A DNA stretch of 64,000 bases. It comes from Prochlorococcus sp. AG-402-N10. GTDB taxonomy: Bacteria > Cyanobacteriota > Cyanobacteriia > PCC-6307 > Cyanobiaceae. Numbering within the stretch: position 1 is the first letter of the stretch; every line of letters begins with the position of its first letter. The notes beneath the pieces are model-generated. The model made no database searches. It was given only the letters and a program-made list of their open reading frames with translations, and was not told the origin of the DNA. Both the position numbers and the translations under genes were made by a program. This document shows positions 36,638 through 46,640 of this stretch, piece after piece. The stretch spans positions 1-64,000 of the forward strand of contig QCIU01000007.1 of NCBI GenBank assembly GCA_003216465.1. Reading direction: 5' to 3'.

Positions 36638-37357
36638 TTACCAAGGTATCTCTGAGCTGTCCCATGCAATAAATTTTCCAGTAGATGCTGGAGATTGATT
36701 TTTAATAATATTGATCAAAAATTGAGATGATTTTTCTTTACTAAATAATTTATGTTCTGGAACAAATTTATGAAAAGGTCTAGATAAATCAGTATCTACC
36801 GTTCCTGGATGAAGCAATGTAATAGTAGCCTTTGGGAAACGTCTAGTCCACTCAATACTTAAAGATTTAAAAAACTGATTTTGAGCGGATTTTGCAGCTC
36901 TATATGAATACCAACCTCCAGTTTGATTATCTCCAATGCTTCCCACTCTTGCACTTATACTTGCAAAATTAAAATCAATATCTTTTTGTATAAATTCTTC
37001 AATAGTTTTAGCTAATAGGATAGGAGAAAAGGCATTTATTGAAAAACTTTCCATCATATTTTTTTTATCAAGATGTTGCAATCTTTTTTCTGGTTGAAGA
37101 GAATCACTATGAAGTCTCCCTGTAGCGTTAATTACTAGTCTTAATTTTGAAGGATGATTTGCTATTTTATTTTTCAACTGCAAGAGTGATTGAGAATCCT
37201 CTATATCTAATTCCCAAAAAGAATTAAATTCGCTTTTTCTTCCACATAAAACAACATCCAAGTCTTTTTCACTTTCACTCAAATCTTTTGCTATTTGCGT
37301 TCCAATTCCACCTGCGCCTACGACTAAGGCTAACCCTTTCATCTTATTAAAAATCAC
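36638..37357 (-). CDS. Short-chain dehydrogenase/reductase (CsgA-like)
   Basis: 239-residue Rossmann SDR. The dinucleotide motif is GAGGIGTQIA (14-23), a serine lies in ASISARVGS near 133, and the catalytic Y152-x3-K156 pair is in SYRAAKSAQ. The second half TLLHPGTVDTDLSRPF is typical of the CsgA-like group found in cyanobacteria. Substrate is unknown. It converges on the class V aminotransferase and lies 69 bp downstream of murE. Confidence 0.8.
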   Translation of the reverse strand: MIFNKMKGLALVVGAGGIGTQIAKDLSESEKDLDVVLCGRKSEFNSFWELDIEDSQSLLQLKNKIANHPSKLRLVINATGRLHSDSLQPEKRLQHLDKKNMMESFSINAFSPILLAKTIEEFIQKDIDFNFASISARVGSIGDNQTGGWYSYRAAKSAQNQFFKSLSIEWTRRFPKATITLLHPGTVDTDLSRPFHKFVPEHKLFSKEKSSQFLINIIKNQSPASTGKFIAWDSSEIPW

Positions 37358-37426
37358 TTAATAGATTCTAAGAAACTTTTCTTGTGATTTGCGTAAAGAT
37401 CTTTCTTATTTGATTAGTAAATTTTA

Positions 37427-38959
37427 TTAAGATTTACTTTTTTCTTTTAAAAATTTATAAGCTATTTTTCTATCATCAAAATCAATAACTTTATTATTGA
37501 GAATTTGATAGTCTTCATGTCCTTTTCCTGCAATTAAAACTACATCTTCTTTATTGGCAAATTTAATAGATTCATTTATTGCTTTGAGTCTGTCAATATC
37601 AATTGTTATTTTTTCTCTTTTATCTATACCCATCAAAATATCATTTACTATCTTTTGTGGGTCTTCTGATCTTGGATTATCTGATGTTATAAACACGTGA
37701 TCACAAAACTCTTCAGCTATTGATCCCATTAAAGGCCTTTTACTACGATCTCGATCTCCACCACATCCAAAAACAGTAATAAGTTTCCCTTTACAAAGTT
37801 TTTTAATTGATTGTAAAACTTTTTTTAATCCATCAGGCGTATGGGCGTAATCAATAATTACTGTTGGGAGTAATCTTGAAACGTCATCATTATCAATTTC
37901 TATTTTCTCCATTCTCCCAGGAGCGCCAGGGAAAGATTGTATTAACTTTGATAAATCTTTTAAAGAGAAATTAAGTTTATACAAAATTGTTATTGCTTGA
38001 ATCGCATTCATTAAATTAAATTCACCAACAAGTGGAACAAAAAGTTTAATTTTTTCCTTAGGTGTATGAAAAATGCAGATGGAGCCATTTTCAGTAAATT
38101 TTTTCTCTGTTACGAAAAAAAAATCATCATTTTCAAGTCCACTTTCAGTAACCTTTGTTGAGACTAATGAAGATCCTTTTTCAAGATCAGATGATAATTT
38201 AGATATCCAAGGGTCATCATGATTTAATACAGAAATTCCATCTTTATCTTTTAAGTAAGGTGGGAAAAATAATTTTCTTTTTGTTTGAAAATAAGATTCC
38301 ATATCTGAGTGATAATCAAGATGATCTTGAGTTAAATTAGTAAAAATAGCTGCCTCAAATTCGCAGCCTGATATCCTGTTTTGAGCAATAGAATGAGAAC
38401 TTACCTCTAATATCGCGAATTCAGATTCTGCCTCAACTGCAGCATTTAACTTCTCTTGAAGTTTATCCGCAAAATCAGTTGTATGAGAAGCCACCTCAGA
38501 GAAGCCAGGCCATCTATTGAACAAAGTACCAAATAATGCAGTCTTTTTTCCTAATTTTTTTAAAAGATATTCCAACAAAAAAGTAATTGTCGTTTTCCCA
38601 TTTGTACCCGTAACACCAATAAGTTTTAATTTTCTTGAAGGCCTATTCCAAAACTCAGCGACTATTTGACCAAAAATATAATTTAAATTACCCTCTAAAA
38701 CCAAAACCCTTTCTCTATCAAAAGATCCAATATTCTGTTTTGTAGCAGATCCAATAATGGCAGCCTCTGCATCATTTTCAATAGCCTCTCTCCAAAATTT
38801 CCCTCCATCAACATTTAATCCTGGTAATCCCAAAAACAAAGTTCCTTTTTCAACTTCTTTAGAATTGAAAGATATATTATTTATTTCTGGATTTATCAAC
38901 CGAGATGTTGGAACAAGTCCTACTAAAGATAGAAGTTTATGTAATTTTATAGATTTCAT
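37427..38959 (-). CDS. murE: UDP-MurNAc-L-Ala-D-Glu:meso-diaminopimelate ligase
   Basis: 510-residue Mur ligase adding the third stem-peptide residue. The ATP loop is GVTGTNGKTT (115-124). The DNPRSEDP motif near 430 selects meso-diaminopimelate over lysine. The C-terminal block VLIAGKGHEDYQ is present. It is preceded, 10 bp away, by the glutaredoxin-like gene and yidD. The PBP in this window uses the product later in the pathway. Confidence 0.95.
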   Translation of the reverse strand: MKSIKLHKLLSLVGLVPTSRLINPEINNISFNSKEVEKGTLFLGLPGLNVDGGKFWREAIENDAEAAIIGSATKQNIGSFDRERVLVLEGNLNYIFGQIVAEFWNRPSRKLKLIGVTGTNGKTTITFLLEYLLKKLGKKTALFGTLFNRWPGFSEVASHTTDFADKLQEKLNAAVEAESEFAILEVSSHSIAQNRISGCEFEAAIFTNLTQDHLDYHSDMESYFQTKRKLFFPPYLKDKDGISVLNHDDPWISKLSSDLEKGSSLVSTKVTESGLENDDFFFVTEKKFTENGSICIFHTPKEKIKLFVPLVGEFNLMNAIQAITILYKLNFSLKDLSKLIQSFPGAPGRMEKIEIDNDDVSRLLPTVIIDYAHTPDGLKKVLQSIKKLCKGKLITVFGCGGDRDRSKRPLMGSIAEEFCDHVFITSDNPRSEDPQKIVNDILMGIDKREKITIDIDRLKAINESIKFANKEDVVLIAGKGHEDYQILNNKVIDFDDRKIAYKFLKEKSKS

Positions 38960-38969
38960 ATGACAAAGA

Positions 38970-39272
38970 TTACTTCTTCAGAATGGCATTAATATTTTTT
39001 TGAAACCAATTCTTTAATTGATCATCTTTTAATCTAGGCGAAATACGAGGCAATTCTATAATTTCCCTAGAACTAATTCCTTCAACAGCAATAACAGGTA
39101 CTTCATAATCATATTTTTTATATTTATCTTGATATAAATCAACCCTATCAATATCAATTTCTTTAAACTCCTCTAGATTAGGGAATAACTCATTAATATT
39201 TATTTTTGCTAGTTTGTTTTTTAGTGAATCACAAAGGCAACATCCCTGCCTAACAAAAATAAATATTTTCAT
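38970..39272 (-). CDS. Glutaredoxin-like protein (DUF836)
   Basis: 100-residue thioredoxin-fold protein. The redox site is CCLCDSL (C11, C12, C14) right after the first strand, followed by the cis-Pro strand in YEVPVIAVEG. The substrate is unknown. It sits between yidD (4 bp) and murE (10 bp) in an envelope-related run. Its small size and CxxC position favour an active thiol oxidoreductase. Confidence 0.8.
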   Translation of the reverse strand: MKIFIFVRQGCCLCDSLKNKLAKININELFPNLEEFKEIDIDRVDLYQDKYKKYDYEVPVIAVEGISSREIIELPRISPRLKDDQLKNWFQKNINAILKK

Positions 39273-39276
39273 TCAT

Positions 39277-39513
39277 TTAATCAGGCACAGGGTCACATCC
39301 GCAGGGAGTTAAAGGATGACATCTGCTTAATCTTCTTAGAGTTAACCACCCTCCCTTCCAAGGACCATGTCTAGTAATTGCCTCGTATCCATAAGAGCTA
39401 CAACTTGGAATGAATCTACATCTTGGTCCGAAAAAAGGGGAAAACCACTTTTGATAGAAGGAAATCATCAAAAGAAGTATAGATGTAAGTAGTTTGTTGA
39501 TGCTTTTAATCAC
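39277..39513 (-). CDS. yidD: Membrane protein insertion efficiency factor YidD
   Basis: 78-residue protein with the full YidD signature: YQKWFSPFFGPRCRFIPSCS, YGYEAITRHGPWKGGW, RRLSRCHP and CGCDPVP, with all family cysteines. It assists YidC/Oxa1-dependent membrane insertion. The start is GTG at 39513 because no in-frame ATG precedes it. It is the first gene of the run ending with murE and diverges from rpsD across 95 bp. Confidence 0.93.
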   Translation of the reverse strand: MIKSINKLLTSILLLMISFYQKWFSPFFGPRCRFIPSCSSYGYEAITRHGPWKGGWLTLRRLSRCHPLTPCGCDPVPD

Positions 39514-39608
39514 TTTAATGATGTAAAATAACAGTTCAGTAGTAATTAGTTTAGTTGAATTTAATCAATTATCCAATTTATTGCAAATTTCAATTTTAAT
39601 TTAAACTT

Positions 39609-40217
39609 ATGTCAAGATACCGCGGCCCAAGATTAAGGGTTACGCGTCGCTTGGGAGAACTACCAGGTCTCACTAGGAAAGCTTCAAAGAAGTCTAATCC
39701 TCCAGGTCAGCACGGCCAAGCCCGTCGCAAGCGATCAGAATACGCAATTCGTCTAGAAGAAAAACAGAAACTTAGATTCAACTATGGAGTCTCTGAAAGA
39801 CAACTAGTTCGTTACGTTAAAAAAGCTAGAGCTCAAGAAGGCTCAACAGGAACCAACCTCCTTAGACTTTTAGAAAACAGATTAGATAATGTTTGTTTTA
39901 GATTAGGTTTTGGTGGGACAATCCCAGGCTCAAGACAATTAGTAAATCATGGGCATGTGACTGTTAACGGAAAAGTTCTTGATATTGCAGGTTACCAATG
40001 TAAATCAGGAGATGTTATTAGTATTAAGGAAAACAAGGCAAGTAAAAAACTTGTTGAAGGAAATATTGAATTCCCTGGTTTAGCAAATGTCCCTCCTCAT
40101 ATAGAGTTAGATAAACCTAAATTAACAGGAAAAATAAACGGTAAGTGTGATAGAGAATGGGTTGCTCTTGAAATAAACGAGCTACTAGTCGTTGAATATT
40201 ATTCAAGAAAAGTTTAA
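39609..40217 (+). CDS. rpsD: 30S ribosomal protein S4
   Basis: 202-residue primary rRNA-binding protein of the small subunit. The N-terminus [20 protein letters not shown] and the S4 RNA-binding domain ([18 protein letters not shown] through [12 protein letters not shown]) are intact. Codon use is visibly less AT-biased at the start (for example CGC, GTC, GGC codons), as expected for a highly expressed gene. It stands alone and ends in a terminator. Confidence 0.97.
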   Translation: MSRYRGPRLRVTRRLGELPGLTRKASKKSNPPGQHGQARRKRSEYAIRLEEKQKLRFNYGVSERQLVRYVKKARAQEGSTGTNLLRLLENRLDNVCFRLGFGGTIPGSRQLVNHGHVTVNGKVLDIAGYQCKSGDVISIKENKASKKLVEGNIEFPGLANVPPHIELDKPKLTGKINGKCDREWVALEINELLVVEYYSRKV

Positions 40218-40239
40218 AAAAACTTTTCTTTGGTTTATT

Positions 40240-40272
40240 AAATCTCTCCTCGATAAGAAGAGAGATTTTATT
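40240..40272 (+). terminator. Rho-independent terminator after rpsD
   Basis: AATCTCTC (40241-40248) pairs with GAGAGATT (40260-40267), and the loop is about 11 nt. A T-rich tail follows. It separates rpsD from the cystathionine enzyme gene. Confidence 0.75.
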
Positions 40273-40292
40273 TAATTCTTATTTTGAGAACA

Positions 40293-41456
40293 ATGGAAAA
40301 TAAGGAAAATAATTTCAAAAAGCCAGGCGTTAAAACCTTATCTATTCACCATGGAGAAACATTTTCTGAAGAGACCGGTTGTGTTATGCCTCCAATTTTC
40401 TCAACATCTACTTTTAAACATGGGAATAAACAAAGTTTTGATTACACCAGGTCAGGTAATCCAAACTTTAAAATCCTAGAAAATATACTGAAATCAATAG
40501 AGGATTCTAAATACTGTACAGTTTTTGGATCTGGCATAAGTGCAGTAACTGCAATAACATCCACATTAAAATCAGGCGACAAGATACTCTGTGAGTCAAA
40601 TCTCTATGGTTGCACGGTAAGAATGTTTGATAAAGTTTTCAAAAAATTTGGGATAGAAGCTCTTTACACAGATTTTACAGATAAAAAAAGTATCAAAAAA
40701 ATTAAAGACTTCCAGCCAACTTTAATATGGCTCGAAAGTCCAACAAATCCGTTATTAAAAATACTTGATATTAAATTGATCTGTGAGGAAGCGAATAAGA
40801 ACAAAATACCTGTAGTTCTAGATAATACCTTTTCTACAGCCCTCATTCAAAAACCTTTGGAACTTGGAGCAACACTTTCTCTAATAAGTACAACAAAATT
40901 TATAAATGGACATAGTGATGCACTTGGTGGAGCAGTACTCACTAATAATGAGGAATGGAATAGTAAGATGATTTTCTCTCAAAAAGCTTTAGGACTTCAA
41001 CCCTCGCCCTTTGATTCATGGCTTATTACGAGAGGTATAAAAACTCTCCCTCTAAGAATCGAACAACAAACAAAAAGTGCAGAGATAATTACTAAGGGAT
41101 TTGAAAATCATAGGAATATTTTTAAGGTTCTTTATCCTTTTAATCAAAAACATCCACAATTTAATTTAGCTAAATCACAAATGAAATCTGGTGGTTCCAT
41201 GATCACCCTTAAATTGAACTTAAACAAAGCAGACACTTTTAAATTTTGTAAATCTCTCAAATATTTCTCATTAGCAGAGAGTCTTGGTGGAGTTGAAAGT
41301 TTGATTTGCCACCCCGCAACTATGACTCATGCATCTGTTGATGATAAAACAAAAAATCTCCTAGGTATTGATGATTCTCTTATACGTTTGTCAGTTGGTT
41401 GTGAAGATACAAATGATTTAATGTCAGATATTTTATTTGCCTTAAATAAATTTTGA
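40293..41456 (+). CDS. Cys/Met metabolism PLP enzyme (cystathionine gamma-synthase/lyase family)
   Basis: 387 residues from the ATG at 40293 (MENKENNFKK); a TTG nine bases upstream is possible but unnecessary. PLP-binding lysine is in LISTTKFINGHSDALGGAV (about residue 200). N-terminal GVKTLSIHHGETFSEETGCVMPPIFSTSTF and the C-terminal ESLGGVESLICHPATMTHA are typical of cystathionine beta/gamma-lyases and gamma-synthases. Which of these reactions it performs cannot be fixed from sequence. It is followed 3 bp later by a second, longer paralogue and then by cysK. Confidence 0.88.
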   Translation: MENKENNFKKPGVKTLSIHHGETFSEETGCVMPPIFSTSTFKHGNKQSFDYTRSGNPNFKILENILKSIEDSKYCTVFGSGISAVTAITSTLKSGDKILCESNLYGCTVRMFDKVFKKFGIEALYTDFTDKKSIKKIKDFQPTLIWLESPTNPLLKILDIKLICEEANKNKIPVVLDNTFSTALIQKPLELGATLSLISTTKFINGHSDALGGAVLTNNEEWNSKMIFSQKALGLQPSPFDSWLITRGIKTLPLRIEQQTKSAEIITKGFENHRNIFKVLYPFNQKHPQFNLAKSQMKSGGSMITLKLNLNKADTFKFCKSLKYFSLAESLGGVESLICHPATMTHASVDDKTKNLLGIDDSLIRLSVGCEDTNDLMSDILFALNKF

Positions 41457-41459
41457 AAA

Positions 41460-42929
41460 TTGAGAGATTTACTTAAAAAACCGATATGGAGAAATTTAGA
41501 GTTGGGATTTTCGATCCCCGATAGTAATCACGCAGTTTCTGTAGCATTACCAACTTGGAATGATGTAATTAACTATGAGGAAAAAAATCCAAAATGCATA
41601 GAAGCATTAAAATCAATCTATCCTCGTTTTGGACTAAATCCTTTAGTCAAAAGATTATGTGAAAAGACAAAGAAAGAAAGTCAATTCCATAATCAAAGTA
41701 TCTGGCCATATCCAGATGAAAGAATAGCTTTAAAAGCAAAAAAATACTGTGATGAAAATACTTTTCAAGAATATTCTTATATAGAAAGAAGGCATAATTT
41801 TACTTTATTAATTACTAAAAAATCAGCAACTATATATGCAAGATCTTTTTGGCAACATACGGGGCTTGGTCTATCTTCAAGAGCGGCAGCAATTGAATTG
41901 GGCCTTGAGGATTGCCCTTCAAAATCTTTAGTCAATGAAAGTTATCAAAGAATAAAAAATAGAATTTCTCAATTTACAAAAACGAACTCCAATGATATCC
42001 ACCTAACTTCATCTGGCATGTCTGCTTTATACACATCATTAGAAATTATATATAAATTATTTCCCGAAAAACCTACACTTCAAATTGGTTTTCCATATGT
42101 TGATGTACTCAAATTACCAATGAAGATCTTTCATGGAGCCAAGCTAATAACAGAAGAAAATTGCAAGAATATTGAATTAGAAATTCAAAGAATAAATCCA
42201 GCAGCTTTGATTATTGAATTACCAAGTAATCCAATGCTTAAATGTGTAAACATAAAAAAAATTTCAAAAATTGCAAATAAATTAAATATACCTGTGATAG
42301 TTGACGATACAATCGGTTCTAATCTGAATATAAATTCCCTTGAGCATGCAGATATCGTTTTCACTTCACTTACAAAAATCTTTTCAGGTAGCGGAGATAT
42401 TCTTGCTGGCTCATTAATACTTAATCCAAAAAGCAGATGGATTGATCAGTTTAGAAATGCATTAAAGGAAATAAACCTTCCAATCCTTTCAGAGGGAGAT
42501 ATAGTTTCTCTAGAAAAAGTTAGTAGAGATGTAAAACAAAGAGTTTTTAATCAAAATAAAGCATGTTTGGAATTAAAAAAAAGATTAGAGAACCATAAAG
42601 AAATTAAAAATATTTTCCATCCAGAAAATTGTCCTAATTTCAATTCCATACTTACTTCTCATGGAGGATATGGTTGCTTATTATCATTCGAATTAAAAGG
42701 AGGAATAGAGAAAGCTAAAAAGTTTTATGATTCTCTTCAAATATCTAAAGGACCAAGTTTAGGTATGAATTTTACACTTGTATGTCCTTATGTTTTATTA
42801 GCTCATTATGACGAATTGGAATGGGCTGAAAGTTTTGGTATACCTTCGCACCTTTTAAGAGTATCCGTAGGAATAGAAGATAAAGATCACTTATGGAGTA
42901 CCTTTTCTGAAGCATTAAATAATTTTTAA
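41460..42929 (+). CDS. Cystathionine gamma-synthase-like PLP enzyme, long form
   Basis: 489-residue fold-type-I PLP enzyme related to the preceding gene but with an extra N-terminal domain of about 110 residues. The Schiff-base lysine is in FTSLTKIFSGSGDILAGS (about 303). The size and layout resemble the long cystathionine gamma-synthases of plants and fungi. The start is TTG at 41460, 3 bp after the upstream stop, so translation is coupled. Together the two may carry out the two steps from cysteine to homocysteine; the assignment is inference. Confidence 0.82.
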   Translation: MRDLLKKPIWRNLELGFSIPDSNHAVSVALPTWNDVINYEEKNPKCIEALKSIYPRFGLNPLVKRLCEKTKKESQFHNQSIWPYPDERIALKAKKYCDENTFQEYSYIERRHNFTLLITKKSATIYARSFWQHTGLGLSSRAAAIELGLEDCPSKSLVNESYQRIKNRISQFTKTNSNDIHLTSSGMSALYTSLEIIYKLFPEKPTLQIGFPYVDVLKLPMKIFHGAKLITEENCKNIELEIQRINPAALIIELPSNPMLKCVNIKKISKIANKLNIPVIVDDTIGSNLNINSLEHADIVFTSLTKIFSGSGDILAGSLILNPKSRWIDQFRNALKEINLPILSEGDIVSLEKVSRDVKQRVFNQNKACLELKKRLENHKEIKNIFHPENCPNFNSILTSHGGYGCLLSFELKGGIEKAKKFYDSLQISKGPSLGMNFTLVCPYVLLAHYDELEWAESFGIPSHLLRVSVGIEDKDHLWSTFSEALNNF

Positions 42930-43012
42930 ATCCCTAGTATTTACCGTATAGAAACTTATATACTCTTTTCCTCAAAAATAGTTAGTATTAGAGTATATTT
43001 CTCAATATATAA

Positions 43013-43999
43013 ATGGCAAAAATTTATGAGGACAACAGTTTTGCTATTGGAAACACTCCATTAGTAAGATTAAAGTCAGTTACTAAAAATGCTAAAGCTA
43101 CTGTATTAGCAAAAATTGAAGGAAGGAATCCTGCCTATAGTGTTAAATGCAGAATTGGTGCAAACATGATCTGGGATGCTGAGAAAAGCGGAAAACTTAC
43201 AAAAGACAAAACAATTGTTGAGCCTACATCTGGTAATACTGGAATTGCCCTAGCTTTTACTGCTTCAGCAAGAGGTTATAAATTAATCCTTACGATGCCA
43301 GAATCTATGTCAATAGAAAGGAGAAGAGTGATGGCAGTATTAGGGGCCGAAATTGTTTTGACAGAGGCTTCAAAAGGTATGCCAGGAGCAATTGCTAAGG
43401 CTAAAGAGATTGCAGAAAGCAATCCCTCTCAATATTTCATGCCAGGTCAGTTTGATAATCCAGCAAATCCAGAAATTCATTTCAAAACAACTGGTCCTGA
43501 AATTTGGGATGATTGCGATGGTGCAATTGATGTTTTAGTTGCAGGAGTTGGAACAGGTGGAACAATAACAGGAGTATCAAGATACATCAAACAAGAAAAG
43601 GGTAAAAATATTACTTCTGTAGCAGTTGAACCATCTCATAGTCCTGTTATTACACAGACACTTAATGGAGAAGAAGTGAAATCAGGACCACATAAAATTC
43701 AAGGAATTGGGGCAGGATTTATCCCGAAAAATCTTGATTTATCAATTGTTGACAAAGTTGAACAGGTTACAAACGATGAATCTATAGAGATGGCTTTAAG
43801 ATTGGCTAAAGAGGAAGGCTTGCTTGTTGGTATATCTTGTGGAGCTGCTGCTGCTGCTGCTGTTAAATTAGCTGAACAAGATGAATATGCAGGTAAGACT
43901 ATTGTTGTTGTTCTTCCTGATTTAGCGGAAAGATATTTATCATCAATAATGTTTACTGAAGTCCCAAGTGGCATAATTGAGGAACCAGTAAAAGCTTAA
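43013..43999 (+). CDS. cysK: Cysteine synthase A (O-acetylserine sulfhydrylase)
   Basis: 328-residue fold-type-II PLP enzyme. The Schiff-base lysine is K46 in [25 protein letters not shown] is the substrate loop and [10 protein letters not shown] binds phosphate. The [15 protein letters not shown] block and the overall sequence closely resemble the E. coli type rather than the usual cyanobacterial SVKDRIG form. A run of GCT codons (43847-43863) encodes five alanines. A separate promoter is likely in the 83-bp gap upstream. Confidence 0.93.
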   Translation: MAKIYEDNSFAIGNTPLVRLKSVTKNAKATVLAKIEGRNPAYSVKCRIGANMIWDAEKSGKLTKDKTIVEPTSGNTGIALAFTASARGYKLILTMPESMSIERRRVMAVLGAEIVLTEASKGMPGAIAKAKEIAESNPSQYFMPGQFDNPANPEIHFKTTGPEIWDDCDGAIDVLVAGVGTGGTITGVSRYIKQEKGKNITSVAVEPSHSPVITQTLNGEEVKSGPHKIQGIGAGFIPKNLDLSIVDKVEQVTNDESIEMALRLAKEEGLLVGISCGAAAAAAVKLAEQDEYAGKTIVVVLPDLAERYLSSIMFTEVPSGIIEEPVKA

Positions 44000-44004
44000 A
44001 AATA

Positions 44005-45126
44005 TTATTTCTCCAGAAATGAATCTGGTGAAATATACATAGCATCACCATAAGAGAAAAATCTAAATTTTTCTTTTATGGCTTTTTTATATAGATCTAG
44101 TAATCTTTCTCTACCAATCATTGCGCTTACTAGGAGTAATAATGAACTCTTAGGGAGATGAAAATTAGTTAATAATCCATCAACTGCCTTAAATTTATAG
44201 CCTGGCTTAATTACTAAATCAACATATTTAGCTATAGGAATAAAGTCTTCCATTTCATATGAATAGGAACTTTCAAGAGCTCTTACGCTAGTAGTTCCGA
44301 CAGCTATTACTCTTCTGTCTGTCTTTTTTATTCTTTTTATTTCTTCTACTACTTTCTTACTAACACTGACCCACTCTTTATGAAGTTTTAAATTAGATAA
44401 ATCTTCTTGATCAATTGGCTTAAATGTTCCATAACCTACATGCAAAGTAATAGGCATGACCAATATTCCTTTTTTTTTTAAATTTGAGATAAGACTTTTA
44501 CTTAAATGTAATCCTGCAGTGGGTGCCGCAACTGCCCCAGGATTACATGCATATTCAGTTTGATAACTATTTTCATGAAAAGATTCTTCTTCGGTACTTT
44601 TTATATATGGTGGGAGTGGGATTTCTCCATATATATCAAGGAGATTATTCATTGAAATTAGATCATTTATATTTTCTGGAAACTTTATAAATCTTCCTCC
44701 AGTCTCTTCATCAATCCCAGAAATTTTCAACTTTATATCTTTTGCAAAGGGTGACTTTAAATTTAAATGTTTATTTATTTTTAACTTTTTTGCAGGCTTT
44801 GCTAAACATAGCCAAGTAGATTCTTCTGATTTCTCCAAGACTAATAATTCAACTAATCTCCCATTTTCTAATTCAACCTTTAGCCTTGCTTTCATGACCT
44901 TTGTATCATTTACAACTACCAGATCCCCCTCTCTAAGTTCAGCTAAGAGATCCTTGGTATATTTATTTGTTGAATAATTTTCTTTTAATCCACTATCTCT
45001 AACTATCATTAATTTAGATTCATGCCTTACTTTAGAAGGTTTGCTTGCTATTAAAGATTCATCAAGGAAATAATCATAAGCTTCAAGCTTATGATCCACT
45101 TCTTCATTATGAATTTCAAAATTCAA
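44005..45126 (-). CDS. queA: S-adenosylmethionine:tRNA ribosyltransferase-isomerase
   Basis: 373-residue enzyme of queuosine synthesis, transferring a ribosyl unit from SAM to 7-aminomethyl-7-deazaguanine in tRNA. Family blocks: YDYFLDESLIA, GDLVVVNDTKVMKARL, GAVAAPTAGLHLS, ITLHVGYGTFKP and LLTNFHLPKSSLL. It converges on cysK with 5 bp between stops and lies 6 bp downstream of the pyruvate dehydrogenase E2 gene on the same strand. Confidence 0.95.
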   Translation of the reverse strand: MNFEIHNEEVDHKLEAYDYFLDESLIASKPSKVRHESKLMIVRDSGLKENYSTNKYTKDLLAELREGDLVVVNDTKVMKARLKVELENGRLVELLVLEKSEESTWLCLAKPAKKLKINKHLNLKSPFAKDIKLKISGIDEETGGRFIKFPENINDLISMNNLLDIYGEIPLPPYIKSTEEESFHENSYQTEYACNPGAVAAPTAGLHLSKSLISNLKKKGILVMPITLHVGYGTFKPIDQEDLSNLKLHKEWVSVSKKVVEEIKRIKKTDRRVIAVGTTSVRALESSYSYEMEDFIPIAKYVDLVIKPGYKFKAVDGLLTNFHLPKSSLLLLVSAMIGRERLLDLYKKAIKEKFRFFSYGDAMYISPDSFLEK

Positions 45127-45132
45127 TTAAAA

Positions 45133-46506
45133 TTAGGAAACAAGAGTCTCTGGCTCGTTTTCAATGAGAGAAGATAAGTCTTTTAAGAATGAAGCACCAT
45201 CAGCACCATAAATTACTCTATGATCAGCGGTTAAATTTACTTGCATTATTTTTTTAACAGATATTGAACCATCATTATTAGCAACCACTGTTGGCTTCGA
45301 TGATGCTATAGCTAAAATAGCACCCGTACCTGGTGGAAGTATTGCATCAAATCTATCAACACCAAACATTCCTAAATTAGACAAAGTAAATGTTCCTGTT
45401 GAGTATTCATCAGGTTCTAATTGTTTTGCTCTAGATCTTTTCACAAGATCTTTCCACTCTCTAGATAATTCAAATAAATCGGTGTTACAAGGTTCTTTTA
45501 ATACTGGAGTTATCAATCCGCCATCTTCCATAGCAACAGCTACAGCAATATTTATATTTTCTGGATAAGAAATTCCGTTTTCTGAAAAGCTTGAATTAAC
45601 TTGGGGATGTTTTTTAAGCGTCTTAGCAACTGCTTTAACTAATAATGCAGTCATAGTAACTCCATTTTGCTTTACTTTCTTGTAAAAATTATCCAATTTA
45701 TCGGTATCAATCGAATAACCTACTCTAAAACATGGAACATTTAAACTAGATTCCATATTCTTATTGACAGCTTTTTGAAGAGTATTAAATTGGACAGTTT
45801 CTCCAGGTTTACCAAAACTATTACCTAATGTCTCAGACTTACTTTCAGCTTGAACATGCGCACTGGAAGTGGCAATACTAGCAGAAGAACTCCCTTCTCC
45901 TATCCATGGAATAGAAACAGGTTGTCCATTTGCCTTCAATACATCATCAGCCTGAATCCTTCCATGAGGTCCTGATCCATGTACTTTTGCCAAATCAACG
46001 CCCATTGTAGAAGCAAGTTTTTTTGCCTTTGGAGATGCTATTACCCTTGAAGAATTATTACTTGTTGATGCATTCAATTGAATCTCTTTAGAGAGAGTTA
46101 GTACTTTCTCCTTTCTAACTTCGACTACTTGCTCCTTAATTTGAGGAACCTCTTTTTGTTTCTCTTCTTTTATTTCAGAGTTTTTATTTGGTAATTCAAG
46201 CTGATCAGAACTAGATCCTTCAGTATGTTTGCCTTTATTTTGTTCTTGTATAGGAGCTATTTCATCTTCATTCTCTACAATAAGTCCAATTGTTTCACCA
46301 ACTGGAGCAGTACTACCAGCTGGCATTAATACTGCCGCAAGATATCCATCTTGGAAAGATTCAACATCCATATCAGCTTTATCTGATTCAACAACTAAAA
46401 CTGATTCTCCTCTTTCAACTTTATCTCCAGGATTCTTTAACCATTCAACAATTTTGCCTTCAGTCATAGTAGAACTAAGAGCAGGCATAAATATTTCGTG
46501 AGACAT
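45133..46506 (-). CDS. pdhC: Pyruvate dehydrogenase E2, dihydrolipoamide acetyltransferase
   Basis: 457-residue core of the pyruvate dehydrogenase complex. The single lipoyl domain has K43 in ESDKADMDV. A flexible charged linker (about 80-150) leads to the E3-binding domain (IASPKAKKLASTMGVDL, near 157-173). The acetyltransferase domain ends with the catalytic H429-x3-D433-x2-D436-G region in TADHRVIYGADG. Lipoate for K43 may come from the LipB in this window. Confidence 0.94.
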   Translation of the reverse strand: MSHEIFMPALSSTMTEGKIVEWLKNPGDKVERGESVLVVESDKADMDVESFQDGYLAAVLMPAGSTAPVGETIGLIVENEDEIAPIQEQNKGKHTEGSSSDQLELPNKNSEIKEEKQKEVPQIKEQVVEVRKEKVLTLSKEIQLNASTSNNSSRVIASPKAKKLASTMGVDLAKVHGSGPHGRIQADDVLKANGQPVSIPWIGEGSSSASIATSSAHVQAESKSETLGNSFGKPGETVQFNTLQKAVNKNMESSLNVPCFRVGYSIDTDKLDNFYKKVKQNGVTMTALLVKAVAKTLKKHPQVNSSFSENGISYPENINIAVAVAMEDGGLITPVLKEPCNTDLFELSREWKDLVKRSRAKQLEPDEYSTGTFTLSNLGMFGVDRFDAILPPGTGAILAIASSKPTVVANNDGSISVKKIMQVNLTADHRVIYGADGASFLKDLSSLIENEPETLVS

Positions 46507-46640
46507 CAGATAGATTATTAAAGATTTAGTATCTTCAAGAACTTACAAAATTCTAAAAGATAGTTATGTATGTATTTTACAAAAAAATAGCCCCAAAGAA
46601 ACTATGATTTACATTCAAAAAGGAATTTAAATCTTAAAAT

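Noticed and set aside
42946-42963. GTATA-N8-TATAC inverted repeat upstream of cysK as an operator
   Set aside because: Short and made of common AT-rich words; it fits no regulator consensus I know.
43847-43863. GCT triplet repeat as a phase-variable tract
   Set aside because: It encodes alanines in a conserved alanine-rich helix of CysK; slippage would only change Ala number, and the tract is short.
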